64,000 nucleotides of DNA from Alistipes sp. (GTDB taxonomy: Bacteria; Bacteroidota; Bacteroidia; Bacteroidales; Rikenellaceae). The position numbers and the translations under genes are program-made. The stretch is taken from assembly GCA_020026335.1 (NCBI GenBank), contig JAHHQO010000006.1, forward strand, positions 66,351 to 130,350. The letters run 5' to 3'. Position 1 is the first letter of the stretch; every line of letters begins with the position of its first letter. Of this stretch, positions 17,119 to 25,841 are shown piece by piece. Under the pieces are notes generated by a model. That model saw nothing but the letters and a program-made list of their open reading frames with translations. It was not told where the DNA came from and made no database searches.

Positions 17119-18246
17119 ATGGCAAAGATTATCCTCACAGGCGACCGTCCCACGGGCCGTCTTCATTTGGGACACTATGTAGGTTCGCTCCGCCGCAGAG
17201 TGGAGTTACAGAACTCGGGCGAGTTTGACAAGATTTTCATCATGATTGCCGATGCTCAGGCACTCACCGACAACTGGGACAACCCCGAGAAGGTGCGTCA
17301 GAACATCATCGAGGTGGCACTCGACTACCTCTCGGCAGGTCTCGACCCCGAGAAATCGACCCTCTTCATTCAGTCGCAGATTCCCGAGTTGTGCGAGCTG
17401 GCATTCTACTACATGAACCTGGTCACCATTCAGCGTCTCCAGCGTAACCCGACCGTGAAGGCGGAAATCGTCCTCAGAGGATTCTCGGAGAGCACCGCCG
17501 AGGACGATGCTTCGCAGAAGCAGGGCATTCCCACCGGTTTCTTCACCTACCCCATCAGTCAGGCTGCCGACATCACGGCTTTCAAGGCGACCACCGTACC
17601 CGCAGGCGAGGACCAGAAACCCATGATTGAGCAGACCCGCGAAATCGTACACAAGTTCAACTCGGTATATTCGGGTTCTTTGGTGGAGCCTGAAATTCTC
17701 CTGCCCAACAACGCCGCCTGCATGCGTCTGCCGGGAACCGACGGCAAGGCCAAGATGTCGAAGTCGCTGGGCAACTGCATCTACCTCTCCGACTCGGCTG
17801 CCGATGTGAAGAAGAAGGTGATGAGCATGTACACCGACCCCGACCACCTCAGAATCGAGGACCCCGGAAAGATTGAGGGCAACACCGTCTTCACCTATCT
17901 CGACGCCTTCTGCTCCGACGAGCAGGTACAGCGTTTCACCACCGACTACCAGACCCTTCAGGAGATGAAGGACCACTACCAGCGTGGCGGTCTGGGTGAC
18001 GTGAAGGTCAAGAAGCTGCTCATCGCCGTGCTCAACGAGACCCTCGAGCCCATTCGCGAGCGCCGCCACTACTACGAGGAGCGCATCGAGGAGGTCTTCG
18101 CCGTGCTGGAGAAGGGTTCGCAGGTGGCACGCGCCGCTGCGGCAGAGACCCTCAACGAGGTACGCGATGCCATGAGAATCAACTATTTCGCCGACAAGGA
18201 GCTTATCCGCGAACAAGCCGAAAAATATAATGAGACTTTAAAATAA
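17119..18246 (+). CDS. trpS: Tryptophanyl-tRNA synthetase
   Basis: 375 residues. It charges tRNA-Trp. Class I signatures are intact: GDRPTGRLHLGHYVGS (the HIGH-type motif in HLGH) at about residues 8-23 and KMSKSLGN near residue 214. AGEDQKPMIEQTREI is typical. It starts 33 nt after a -7 box and ends 7 nt before the CLC gene, so the two are probably co-transcribed without an obvious functional link. Confidence 0.96.
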   Translation: MAKIILTGDRPTGRLHLGHYVGSLRRRVELQNSGEFDKIFIMIADAQALTDNWDNPEKVRQNIIEVALDYLSAGLDPEKSTLFIQSQIPELCELAFYYMNLVTIQRLQRNPTVKAEIVLRGFSESTAEDDASQKQGIPTGFFTYPISQAADITAFKATTVPAGEDQKPMIEQTREIVHKFNSVYSGSLVEPEILLPNNAACMRLPGTDGKAKMSKSLGNCIYLSDSAADVKKKVMSMYTDPDHLRIEDPGKIEGNTVFTYLDAFCSDEQVQRFTTDYQTLQEMKDHYQRGGLGDVKVKKLLIAVLNETLEPIRERRHYYEERIEEVFAVLEKGSQVARAAAAETLNEVRDAMRINYFADKELIREQAEKYNETLK

Positions 18247-18253
18247 GTAAGAG

Positions 18254-20071
18254 ATGTATCTGCAGGATATGTCGACACGCGCCGAGCGTCTCTACATCTA
18301 TTTCATACACCTGACCCGACGACTGTCAACACGTCAGACCATGATGCTGTTGGCCGTCCTCATCGGTGTGCTGGCAGGACTGGGCACCTACTTTTTCGAG
18401 GTGCTGCTGTTCGCCATCAAGAGCGGACTCATGAGATGGTTTCCCAAGGAGAGTGCCCATTTTCTCTTCCTGGTCTATCCCTCGATAGGTATCATCTTCG
18501 CCACGCTGTTCGTCAAGTACATCGTGCGCGATAACATCTCGGAGGGCGTCACGAGGGTGCTCTATGCCATGTCGAAACGCAACTCCATCATCGTGCCACA
18601 CAACTGCTGGACCTCCATCGTGGGCGGTGCTACCACCATCGGATTTGGTGGTTCGGTCGGTCCCGAGGCCCCCATCGTACTCACGGGTGCGGCACTGGGT
18701 TCGAACGTGGCGCGTCTGGCGCGTCTGAACTACAAGAACACCACCCTGCTGTTGTGTTGCGGTGCGGGTGCTGCCCTGGCAGCCATCTTCAAAGCCCCCA
18801 TCACGGGTGTGGTCTTCGTGCTGGAGATTCTGATGCTCGACATCACGGCAGGCTCGGTCATTCCCCTGCTGATTGCCTCCATCACCGCCACAACGATGGC
18901 CTTCATGTTGCGCGGTTTCGACCCCATCATCGCCATGACCCTGCAACCTGCCGATGCCTTTGAGCTGTGGCAAATTCCCCTCTTTATCCTGCTGGGTGTC
19001 CTCTGCGGACTCATGTCGTGGTACTTCACCTCGATGAATTCGCGCGTGGGTGCTTTCTTCAAGACCCTCGACAACCAGTACAAACGATGGATGTGGGGCG
19101 GTGCCATTCTCGGTATCCTCATCTTCATCTTCCCGCCCCTCTACGGTGAGGGTTACGAGGGTTTCCTCTCGCTGATGCACGGCAATGCCGAGCAGCTGTT
19201 CGACAGTTCGCTCTTCTACCGTTTCCGCGAGATTGAATGGGTGGTCATCATCTTCGTCATCGCCACCATGTTCTTCAAGGTCATCGCCATGGCTGCCACC
19301 AACGCGGCAGGCGGTGTGGGTGGTACGTTCGCCCCCTCGCTGTTTGTGGGTGCGTTCACGGGTGCCGCCCTCGCATTGATTTGCAACGCCCTCGCCACAT
19401 GGTTTCCCACCATCTTCGGTTGGGAGGTGTCGGTGGCTTCGTTCACGCTGGTGGGCATGGCAGGTGTGATGGCAGGTGTGATGAATGCTCCGCTGACCTC
19501 CATCTTCCTCATCGCCGAGCTGTCGAACGGTTACGGGCTGTTCATTCCGCTGATGATTACCGCCTGCATCTCCTTCGCCATGGGCTACTACCTTGACCCC
19601 GACTCCATCTACACCAAGCAGTTGAGACAGAAGGGCGAGTTGCTGACCCACAACAAGGACCAGTCGGTATTCGTCTTCCTGCGTCTGAAGGATTTGATGG
19701 AGACCGACTTTGTGAAAATCAACCGTTCGATGACACTGGGCGATTTGGTCAAGATTATCTCTACGGGACACCGCAACATCTTCCCCGTGTTGGACGATGC
19801 CGGCAAGTTGCTGGGTGTGGTGCAGCTCGATGACCTGCGCGAGGATATGTTCAAGAGCGAGAACTACCCCAACAAGATTTCGCACTACATGATTCAGCCG
19901 CCCGACATCATTCTGGAGCACGAGACCATACAGAGTATCCTGCCCAAGTTCGAGGACAAGCACACCTGGATGCTGCCCGTGGTGGACAAGCGCGGTCACT
20001 ATCTGGGTTTCATCTCCAAATCGCAAATCCTCAACGCTTATCGCGAGCAGCTGGTCAAGATTCAGCAATAG
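18254..20071 (+). CDS. CLC-family chloride channel/transporter with C-terminal CBS domains
   Basis: 605 residues. The CLC membrane core (~residues 30-440) has a GSVGPEAP segment whose Glu aligns with the gating Glu148 of E. coli ClC, and GVGGTFAPSLFVGA near residue 355 for the anion pathway. The segment after KAPITG reads FVLEIL where ClC-ec1 has FIIEEM, so the inner proton glutamate (Glu203) appears to be Ile. Two CBS domains (~residues 470-600) follow, which in relatives bind adenine nucleotides. Whether it is a channel or an exchanger is open. It lies 7 nt after trpS, with a terminator at 20111-20140. Confidence 0.9.
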   Translation: MYLQDMSTRAERLYIYFIHLTRRLSTRQTMMLLAVLIGVLAGLGTYFFEVLLFAIKSGLMRWFPKESAHFLFLVYPSIGIIFATLFVKYIVRDNISEGVTRVLYAMSKRNSIIVPHNCWTSIVGGATTIGFGGSVGPEAPIVLTGAALGSNVARLARLNYKNTTLLLCCGAGAALAAIFKAPITGVVFVLEILMLDITAGSVIPLLIASITATTMAFMLRGFDPIIAMTLQPADAFELWQIPLFILLGVLCGLMSWYFTSMNSRVGAFFKTLDNQYKRWMWGGAILGILIFIFPPLYGEGYEGFLSLMHGNAEQLFDSSLFYRFREIEWVVIIFVIATMFFKVIAMAATNAAGGVGGTFAPSLFVGAFTGAALALICNALATWFPTIFGWEVSVASFTLVGMAGVMAGVMNAPLTSIFLIAELSNGYGLFIPLMITACISFAMGYYLDPDSIYTKQLRQKGELLTHNKDQSVFVFLRLKDLMETDFVKINRSMTLGDLVKIISTGHRNIFPVLDDAGKLLGVVQLDDLREDMFKSENYPNKISHYMIQPPDIILEHETIQSILPKFEDKHTWMLPVVDKRGHYLGFISKSQILNAYREQLVKIQQ

Positions 20072-20110
20072 CGACAGACGACCTTCGGGTCGGGATTTAG
20101 CATAAGAATA

Positions 20111-20140
20111 ACGGACAATCTTTTCGGGTTGTCCGTTTTC
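20111..20140 (+). terminator. Intrinsic terminator after the CLC gene
   Basis: An 8-bp stem (20111-20118 with 20129-20136) is followed by TTTC and more T residues. Confidence 0.8.
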
Positions 20141-20281
20141 TTTTCGAGTGGATTGTGATGGTGAGCCGTGTGACGGGGTTTCGGTGGAGGGTCGTCAGTT
20201 CTCGAAGTATGCTGAAGGGACGATGTGCAAATTTGCGAAGAATATCCGCCCCAAACACTTCCGTTCTATCCTCCTTTTTTC

Positions 20282-20289
20282 TATCTTTA
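20282..20289 (+). promoter_or_regulatory. Possible promoter -7 box for the PAS gene
   Basis: TATCTTTA, one base off TAnnTTTG, 22 nt before the ATG at 20312. Confidence 0.35.
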
Positions 20290-20311
20290 TAGTCCTAAAA
20301 CTTCAAACATC

Positions 20312-20647
20312 ATGGAAAATATCACCCTGCCCGAATGGGCAAAGGAGTTGGATTGTGCCATCACGGTATGCGACCGCGACTGCATCATCATCTATCAGAA
20401 TCGCCGTTCGGTGAAGGTCAATGGAGAGATGACGGGACAGTCGATGCGTCCGTGTCACAACGACCGTTCGAAAGCCATCATCGACCGTCTGCTCACCGAG
20501 GACGGCAAGAATGTCTACACCATATCGAAACGCGGTGTACGCAAGCTCATCTATCAGACCCCGTGGCGCAAGGAGGGCGACATCTGCGGTATCGTGGAGT
20601 TCTCGCTCGAAATTCCCGAGGAACTTCCCCACTACGTCCGCAGTTAA
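20312..20647 (+). CDS. Small single-domain PAS protein
   Basis: 111 residues from the ATG at 20312; an upstream in-frame GTG-type extension is low-complexity and precedes the promoter-like box. The whole protein is one PAS fold: ITVCDRDCIIIYQN at the start, a MTGQSMRPCHND loop, then YTISKRGVRKLIYQTPW and CGIVEFSLEI strands. It has no output domain. Family knowledge: such proteins bind a small ligand or haem or act as partner subunits, but nothing here tells which. There are four cysteines. It is flanked by terminators, so it is monocistronic. Confidence 0.8.
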   Translation: MENITLPEWAKELDCAITVCDRDCIIIYQNRRSVKVNGEMTGQSMRPCHNDRSKAIIDRLLTEDGKNVYTISKRGVRKLIYQTPWRKEGDICGIVEFSLEIPEELPHYVRS

Positions 20648-20687
20648 AATCCGCGCAAGGGGCATCACGCCCCACACAAGCAACAAA

Positions 20688-20726
20688 GAAAGCGCACTTC
20701 CCTTCGAAAGGAAAGTGCGCTTTTCT
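20688..20726. terminator. Bidirectional terminator between the PAS gene and kdsD
   Basis: An 11-bp stem (20688-20698 with 20712-20722), partly extended by a bulged inner stem, sits between convergent transcripts with A- and T-rich flanks. Confidence 0.75.
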
Positions 20727-20806
20727 ATGGCGTAATCTTTGTGCGGCGGCAGCTTATCTCTCGTCCGCCACCCGACTCGCCCGTTGCTCGATTTATCCGG
20801 ACTCGA

Positions 20807-21772
20807 TTAGAGCTTGATGTCGTAAATCTGAATGACACCGACCAGCTTCTCGTTCTCGTCGGCCACCAGCAACGAAGTCACCTTGTTGCGGGTCATCATC
20901 TTCTCCGCTTCGATGAGCTTCTCGGTGGGAGCAATGGTCTTGGGGTTCATCGATGCGATGTCCGAAGCCTTGATGTTGAAGAAGTCTGCCTTCAGACGCT
21001 CCATGGCACGGCGTACATCACCATCGGTGACGATACCCTTGATTTTGTCGTTTTCGCAGATGACAATCAGTCCCAGACCGCCCTTCGAGATGGTGTGAAT
21101 CATCTCCGTGCAGGAGCAGTCCGCCGAAACGATGGGCAGGTCGTGCGAACGCATCACATTGCCCACGGTCATCAACAGACGGCGACCGAGACTGCCACCC
21201 GGATGCAGGCGTGCAAAGTCGATGCTCGTAAACTCACGCAACTTCATCAGCGACACCGCCAGCGCATCACCCATGGCAATCTGTGCCGTGGTCGAGGTGG
21301 TGGGAGCCAGATGCAGGATGCAGGCCTCCTCCTTGACACCCACATTGAGGTGCACATCGGAGTTCTTCGCCAGTGTGGAGTCGTCCTTGCCGGTCATCGA
21401 CACCATCATATTGCCGTTGGAGTGGATGAAAGGCACGATTTTGAGAATCTCGTCCGTCTCACCCGAATAGGAGAGCGCCAACACCACATCGTCCTTCGAA
21501 ATCATACCCAGGTCGCCGTGGAACGCCTCGCCGGGGTGGAGGAAGAAACTCGGTGTGCCGGTCGAAGCCAGCGTGGCGGCTATCTTGCGGCCGATGAGTC
21601 CCGATTTGCCCATACCCGTAACCACACACTTGCCGCTGCAATTGAGGATAATCTTCACAGCGCGCACAAACTCCTCACCCAGGGTCTGCTCCATGGTGCA
21701 GAGTGCCTCCATCTCGGTGTGGATGGCTTTGCGGGCGACGGTCAATATTTCATTGTCGGAAAGTTCTAACAT
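20807..21772 (-). CDS. kdsD: Arabinose-5-phosphate isomerase, KpsF/GutQ family
   Basis: 321 residues. It interconverts ribulose 5-phosphate and arabinose 5-phosphate, the first committed step to Kdo. The SIS domain (~residues 35-180) contains GKCVVTGMGKSGLIG and FLHPGEAFHGDLG. Two CBS domains (~residues 205-320) follow, as in the family. Its ATG overlaps the end of kdsA by 7 nt. It ends the lon-kdsB-kdsA-kdsD unit, which gathers three steps of Kdo synthesis; the phosphatase kdsC is not in the window. Confidence 0.95.
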   Translation of the reverse strand: MLELSDNEILTVARKAIHTEMEALCTMEQTLGEEFVRAVKIILNCSGKCVVTGMGKSGLIGRKIAATLASTGTPSFFLHPGEAFHGDLGMISKDDVVLALSYSGETDEILKIVPFIHSNGNMMVSMTGKDDSTLAKNSDVHLNVGVKEEACILHLAPTTSTTAQIAMGDALAVSLMKLREFTSIDFARLHPGGSLGRRLLMTVGNVMRSHDLPIVSADCSCTEMIHTISKGGLGLIVICENDKIKGIVTDGDVRRAMERLKADFFNIKASDIASMNPKTIAPTEKLIEAEKMMTRNKVTSLLVADENEKLVGVIQIYDIKL

Positions 21773-22518
21773 GACAGTAATTTTTTGATTAGCGATTCCA
21801 AATCATCCAATTTCAACATATTGGGGCCGTCACTCTTGGCGTTGTCGGGGTCGGGGTGCACCTCGAAGAAGAAGCCGTTGGCACCGAATGCCTTGGCTGC
21901 CAATGCCATCGAGGGGACAAACTCGCGGTTGCCACCCGTCTTGCCGCCTGCGGCTCCGGGACGCTGTACCGAGTGGGTGCAGTCCATCACCACGGTGGGC
22001 GCGATGCCCAGCATATCGGGGATATTACGGAAATCGACCACCAGATTGTTGTAGCCGTAGATGTTACCGCGCTCGGTGAGCCAAATCTCCTTTGCTCCCG
22101 AGTTGAGCGCCTTCTCGTAGGGGTATTTCATATCGACACCCGACAGGAACTGCGCTTTCTTGATGTTCACGATTTTTCCGGTCTTGGCAGCCGCCACCAA
22201 CAGGTCGGTCTGACGGCACAGGAAAGCCGGTATCTGAATCACATCGACCACCTCACCCACAGGTGCGGCCTGCCACGATTCGTGGATGTCGGTCAGCAGT
22301 TTGAGTCCCCACTTCGACTTCACGTCCTGCAACATCAGGAGTCCCTTCTCCAGTCCCGGACCGCGGAACGAGGAGAGCGATGTGCGGTTGGCCTTGTCGA
22401 ACGAGGCTTTAAAAATAATGTCGGTGCCCAACTCGCGGTTGATGGCAACGATTTTCTCTGCCACGGTGTCGAGCAACTCGGCAGATTCGATAACACATGG
22501 GCCGGCGATAAACTTCAT
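21766..22518 (-). CDS. kdsA: 3-deoxy-8-phosphooctulonate synthase
   Basis: 250 residues, shorter at the N-terminus than the ~280 of E. coli. It condenses arabinose 5-phosphate and phosphoenolpyruvate. Motifs: FIAGPCVIES at the very start, FKASFDKANRTS, GLKLLTDIHE, QIPAFLCRQTDLL, and DCTHSVQRPG. It is 4 nt after kdsB and overlaps kdsD by 7 nt. The start at 22518 is the only ATG that keeps the GPC motif. Confidence 0.96.
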   Translation of the reverse strand: MKFIAGPCVIESAELLDTVAEKIVAINRELGTDIIFKASFDKANRTSLSSFRGPGLEKGLLMLQDVKSKWGLKLLTDIHESWQAAPVGEVVDVIQIPAFLCRQTDLLVAAAKTGKIVNIKKAQFLSGVDMKYPYEKALNSGAKEIWLTERGNIYGYNNLVVDFRNIPDMLGIAPTVVMDCTHSVQRPGAAGGKTGGNREFVPSMALAAKAFGANGFFFEVHPDPDNAKSDGPNMLKLDDLESLIKKLLSC

Positions 22519-22522
22519 AATT

Positions 22523-23287
22523 TTATCTGTTAAATTCGGGATGATGTTTCAAAAACTCCTCGGCACGCGCCAAATCTTCGGGGGTGTCGATACCGATAGT
22601 CTCGACATCGGAGATGCCGACACCAATCTTGTAACCGTTCTGCAACCAGCGCAACTGCTCCAGCGACTCGGCTTTCTCCAACGACGATTGGGGCAGGGAG
22701 GTCACCTCCATGAGGGCTTTGGTGCGGAAGGCGTAGAGTCCGATATGTTTGTAGAAGGTGTGATTCGAGAGCCACTCCTCACGCGGAATGCCGTGCAGGA
22801 ATGGAATCACCGAACGCGAGAAATAGAGGGCACGCTGCTCGTTGTCCAACACCACCTTGGGGGAGTTGGGGTTTTCGAGTGCCGCCAAACCGTCCGCCTC
22901 GGTGAAGGGTTTCACCAATGTGGCGATATCGACCTTCTCGTCATCGAAGCAACGCTTCACGGTCTCAATCTGCGAACGCTGAATGAAAGGCTCGTCGCCC
23001 TGCACATTGATGACCACATCGAAATCCTTCCCCTGCTTGATATACGCCTCGCGACAACGGTCTGTGCCGCTGCGGTGCTCCGTGGAGGTCATCACCACTT
23101 TGCCGCCAAATGCTGTGACGGCATCGTAGATTCTCTCATCGTCGGTGGCCACCACCGCATCGTCCATCACGGCAGACACCTGTTCGTAGACCCTCTGAAT
23201 GACGGTCTTACCGCCCAGCACCGCCAAAGGCTTGGCCGGGAAGCGCGTAGAAGCATAACGCGCAGGGATAATAGCTATAAACTTCAT
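22523..23287 (-). CDS. kdsB: CMP-Kdo synthetase (3-deoxy-manno-octulosonate cytidylyltransferase)
   Basis: 254 residues from the ATG at 23287 (a TTG at 23296 would overlap lon). It activates Kdo with CTP for lipid A glycosylation. The nucleotide-binding start IIPARYASTRFPAKPL is a clear family signature, with VVATDDERI, MTSTEHRSGTDR and INVQGDEPF. It starts one base after the lon stop and is followed by kdsA after 4 nt. Confidence 0.96.
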   Translation of the reverse strand: MKFIAIIPARYASTRFPAKPLAVLGGKTVIQRVYEQVSAVMDDAVVATDDERIYDAVTAFGGKVVMTSTEHRSGTDRCREAYIKQGKDFDVVINVQGDEPFIQRSQIETVKRCFDDEKVDIATLVKPFTEADGLAALENPNSPKVVLDNEQRALYFSRSVIPFLHGIPREEWLSNHTFYKHIGLYAFRTKALMEVTSLPQSSLEKAESLEQLRWLQNGYKIGVGISDVETIGIDTPEDLARAEEFLKHHPEFNR

Positions 23288-23288
23288 A

Positions 23289-25718
23289 TTATTCAAGTGC
23301 TATGTTCAGCACATCTTGGTTGGTCTTTACATAGTGGAAGGTCACACCCTCGACATATTCGGGTTTAATCTCCTCGATATCTTTGCGGTTCTCCTCCGAA
23401 AGCAAAATGTCGGTGATGCCGGCACGCTTGGCAGCCAGAATCTTCTCCTTCACACCGCCCACGGGGGTCACACGACCGCGCAGGGTGGTCTCGCCCGTCA
23501 TCGCAATACGCTCCTTGACCTTACGCTCGGTGAAGGTCGAAACGATGGAGGTGACCATGGTGATACCTGCCGAAGGTCCGTCCTTGGGAATGGCACCCTC
23601 GGGCACGTGGATGTTGAGGTCGAACTTCTCGAACTTCTGGGGGTCGATGTTCAGCTCCACATAGTGCGCCTTGACCCACTCGAAGGCAATCTTTGCCGAC
23701 TCCTTCATCACATCGCCCAAGTTACCCGTCAGACTCAACATACCCTTTCCGGGGGTCAGACACGACTCTATATATAATATGTCGCCACCGACCTCCGTCC
23801 ATGCCAGACCGGTCACCACACCCGTCATGCCTGCCACCTCATACTCCTCGTTGAGGATCTTCGGGCGGCCGAGAATCTTCTCCACCTCCTCGGCAGTGAG
23901 CTCGGGGTTGAACTCCTCCTCGAAGGCGATGTGCTTGGCACGGGCACGGGCAATCTTGGCAATGTACTTGTCGAGCGAACGCACACCCGACTCACGGGTG
24001 TACTCCGAGATGATTTTCTCGATGATGGCGTCCGACATCAGCAGCTGGTCCTCCTTCACTCCGTGTAGTTCCTTCTGCTTGGGCAGCAGGTGACGGCGTG
24101 CAATCTCGATTTTCTCCTCCAGCAGATAACCGGCAATGTTAATCATCTCCATACGGTCGCGCAGCGCAGGGGCAATGTTGCCCACGTTGTTGGCCGTGGC
24201 GATGAACAAGACCTTCGACAGGTCGTACTCCATGTCGATGTAGTTATCGTGGAAGGTGGTATTCTGTTCGGGGTCGAGCACCTCCAAAAGGGCACTCGAG
24301 GGGTCGCCGTGGTTCGACACCGTGATTTTGTCCACCTCATCGAGGATAATCACGGGGTTCGACGAACCGCAACGCTTGATGGTCTGAATAATTCGGCCGG
24401 GCATGGCACCGATGTAGGTACGGCGGTGACCACGGATTTCCGACTCGTCGTGCAGACCTCCCAACGAGATACGTCCGAACTTACGGTTCAGGGCTGCCGC
24501 CACCGACTTACCCAGCGAGGTTTTACCCACACCGGGAGCACCGTAGAGGCAGATGATGGGCGATTTGAGGTCACCCTTGAGTTTCAGCACCGCCAGATGC
24601 TCGAGGATACGCTCCTTGACCTCCTCCAATCCGAAGTGGTCGTGGTCGAGCTGCTCGCGGGCACATTTCAAGTCGAGGTTGTCCTTGGTCACCTCATTCC
24701 ACGGCAACTCCAGCAACAACTGCAAGTAGGTCATCTGCACGGAGTACTCTGCCACGGCAGGGTTCAGTCGCTCGACCTTCTGCAACTCCTTCTCGAAGGT
24801 TTCACCCACCTCCTTCGGCCAATTCTTCTTCTTGGCCTCCTCGCGCATCTTGTCAATCTCGGCGTCCTCGCCGTCGCCCAATTCGTCCTGAATGGTGCGC
24901 ATCTGCTGCTGGAGGTAGTAGTCGCGCTGCTGCTTGTCGATTTCCTGCTTCACGCGCTCCTGAATCTCGTTCTTGAGGTCGGCCAGCTGCTGCTCGCGAA
25001 TGAGAATCTCGAGCAACTTGCGGGCACGCGCCAGCAAACCGGGAGCTTCCAACAGTGCCTGACGGTCATCGTCGGCCAGCTCCATGTTCGAGCAGATGAA
25101 ATTGATGATACCACGTTTGGAATCAATATTCTTGATGGCGAAAGCCGCCTCTTTGGGCATCGACGACGACACGTTGATGATGTTGAGTGCCACATCGCGG
25201 ATAGAATCCACCAGTGCTTCAAACTCCATGCTGTTCATGTCGGGAGCCGTATCGCGCAGTGCGGTGACACGTGCCTTGAAGTAAGGCTCGGTGGCCACAT
25301 ACTCGCAGATTTCGATTTTCTCCAGACCGTTGAGTATCACCGTGAGGTTGCCGTTGGGCATCTCCAAAATCTTGATGATACGTGCGGCCGTACCCACTTT
25401 GTACATGTCTTCGGGCGAGGGAATCTCCACCTCGCTCTCACGTTGGAGCACGGCACCCAGCAATCCGCCCTCGGCATTCACGGCTCTGACCAGAGCGATA
25501 CTCTTGTCGCGACCCACCGTGATGGGGGTTATCGCACCGGGAAAGAGTACCGAACTGCGCAGGGTGAGAATGGGCAAGGTTTCGGGAAGCTCGGTTTCTT
25601 CCTGCATCTCGTCACCTCCTGTCACAATGGGGATAACACGGTGTTTGCCGTCGATAATCTCGGGCACCAGGTTCAAATCGTCGATTTCCAATGTCTCTAT
25701 TTTATCTTTTTTACTCAT
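23289..25718 (-). CDS. lon: ATP-dependent protease Lon
   Basis: 809 residues from the ATG at 25718. A longer frame to 25790 exists, but it would run through the promoter box at 25749-25756 and adds no conserved sequence. Order: N-terminal LON substrate-binding domain (~residues 40-240), coiled coil (~240-320), AAA+ with Walker A YGAPGVGKTSLGKS and Walker B VIILDEVDK, then the protease domain with the Ser of KDGPSAGITM and a downstream catalytic Lys. It degrades damaged and regulatory proteins in the cytoplasm. The tight link to the Kdo genes downstream is notable. Its promoter is divergent from that of valS. Confidence 0.96.
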   Translation of the reverse strand: MSKKDKIETLEIDDLNLVPEIIDGKHRVIPIVTGGDEMQEETELPETLPILTLRSSVLFPGAITPITVGRDKSIALVRAVNAEGGLLGAVLQRESEVEIPSPEDMYKVGTAARIIKILEMPNGNLTVILNGLEKIEICEYVATEPYFKARVTALRDTAPDMNSMEFEALVDSIRDVALNIINVSSSMPKEAAFAIKNIDSKRGIINFICSNMELADDDRQALLEAPGLLARARKLLEILIREQQLADLKNEIQERVKQEIDKQQRDYYLQQQMRTIQDELGDGEDAEIDKMREEAKKKNWPKEVGETFEKELQKVERLNPAVAEYSVQMTYLQLLLELPWNEVTKDNLDLKCAREQLDHDHFGLEEVKERILEHLAVLKLKGDLKSPIICLYGAPGVGKTSLGKSVAAALNRKFGRISLGGLHDESEIRGHRRTYIGAMPGRIIQTIKRCGSSNPVIILDEVDKITVSNHGDPSSALLEVLDPEQNTTFHDNYIDMEYDLSKVLFIATANNVGNIAPALRDRMEMINIAGYLLEEKIEIARRHLLPKQKELHGVKEDQLLMSDAIIEKIISEYTRESGVRSLDKYIAKIARARAKHIAFEEEFNPELTAEEVEKILGRPKILNEEYEVAGMTGVVTGLAWTEVGGDILYIESCLTPGKGMLSLTGNLGDVMKESAKIAFEWVKAHYVELNIDPQKFEKFDLNIHVPEGAIPKDGPSAGITMVTSIVSTFTERKVKERIAMTGETTLRGRVTPVGGVKEKILAAKRAGITDILLSEENRKDIEEIKPEYVEGVTFHYVKTNQDVLNIALE

Positions 25719-25748
25719 AGTTTTCCTATCCTGCAAAATAATATGTTG

Positions 25749-25756
25749 CAAAGGTA
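25749..25756 (-). promoter_or_regulatory. Putative promoter -7 box for lon
   Basis: Minus-strand TACCTTTG, 30 nt upstream of the chosen lon ATG. It lies inside the longer upstream reading frame and so argues for the shorter start. Confidence 0.6.
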
Positions 25757-25800
25757 ACGAATTTTCATTAATTTTTATTTTATCTTTCACAGATTGTTAA

Positions 25801-25808
25801 TAACTTTG
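25801..25808 (+). promoter_or_regulatory. Putative promoter -7 box for valS
   Basis: TAACTTTG, 33 nt before the valS ATG at 25842, back to back with the lon box 44 bp away. Confidence 0.6.
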
Positions 25809-25841
25809 CACCTCAAAACATTAATGTTAATTCATCGCGCT

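Noticed and set aside
18326..20068. 580-codon minus-strand frame opposite the CLC gene
   Set aside because: Antisense shadow; the translation is a His/Gln/Glu-rich low-complexity sequence.
24090..25757. 555-codon plus-strand frame opposite lon
   Set aside because: Antisense shadow of Lon, running across the lon promoter.
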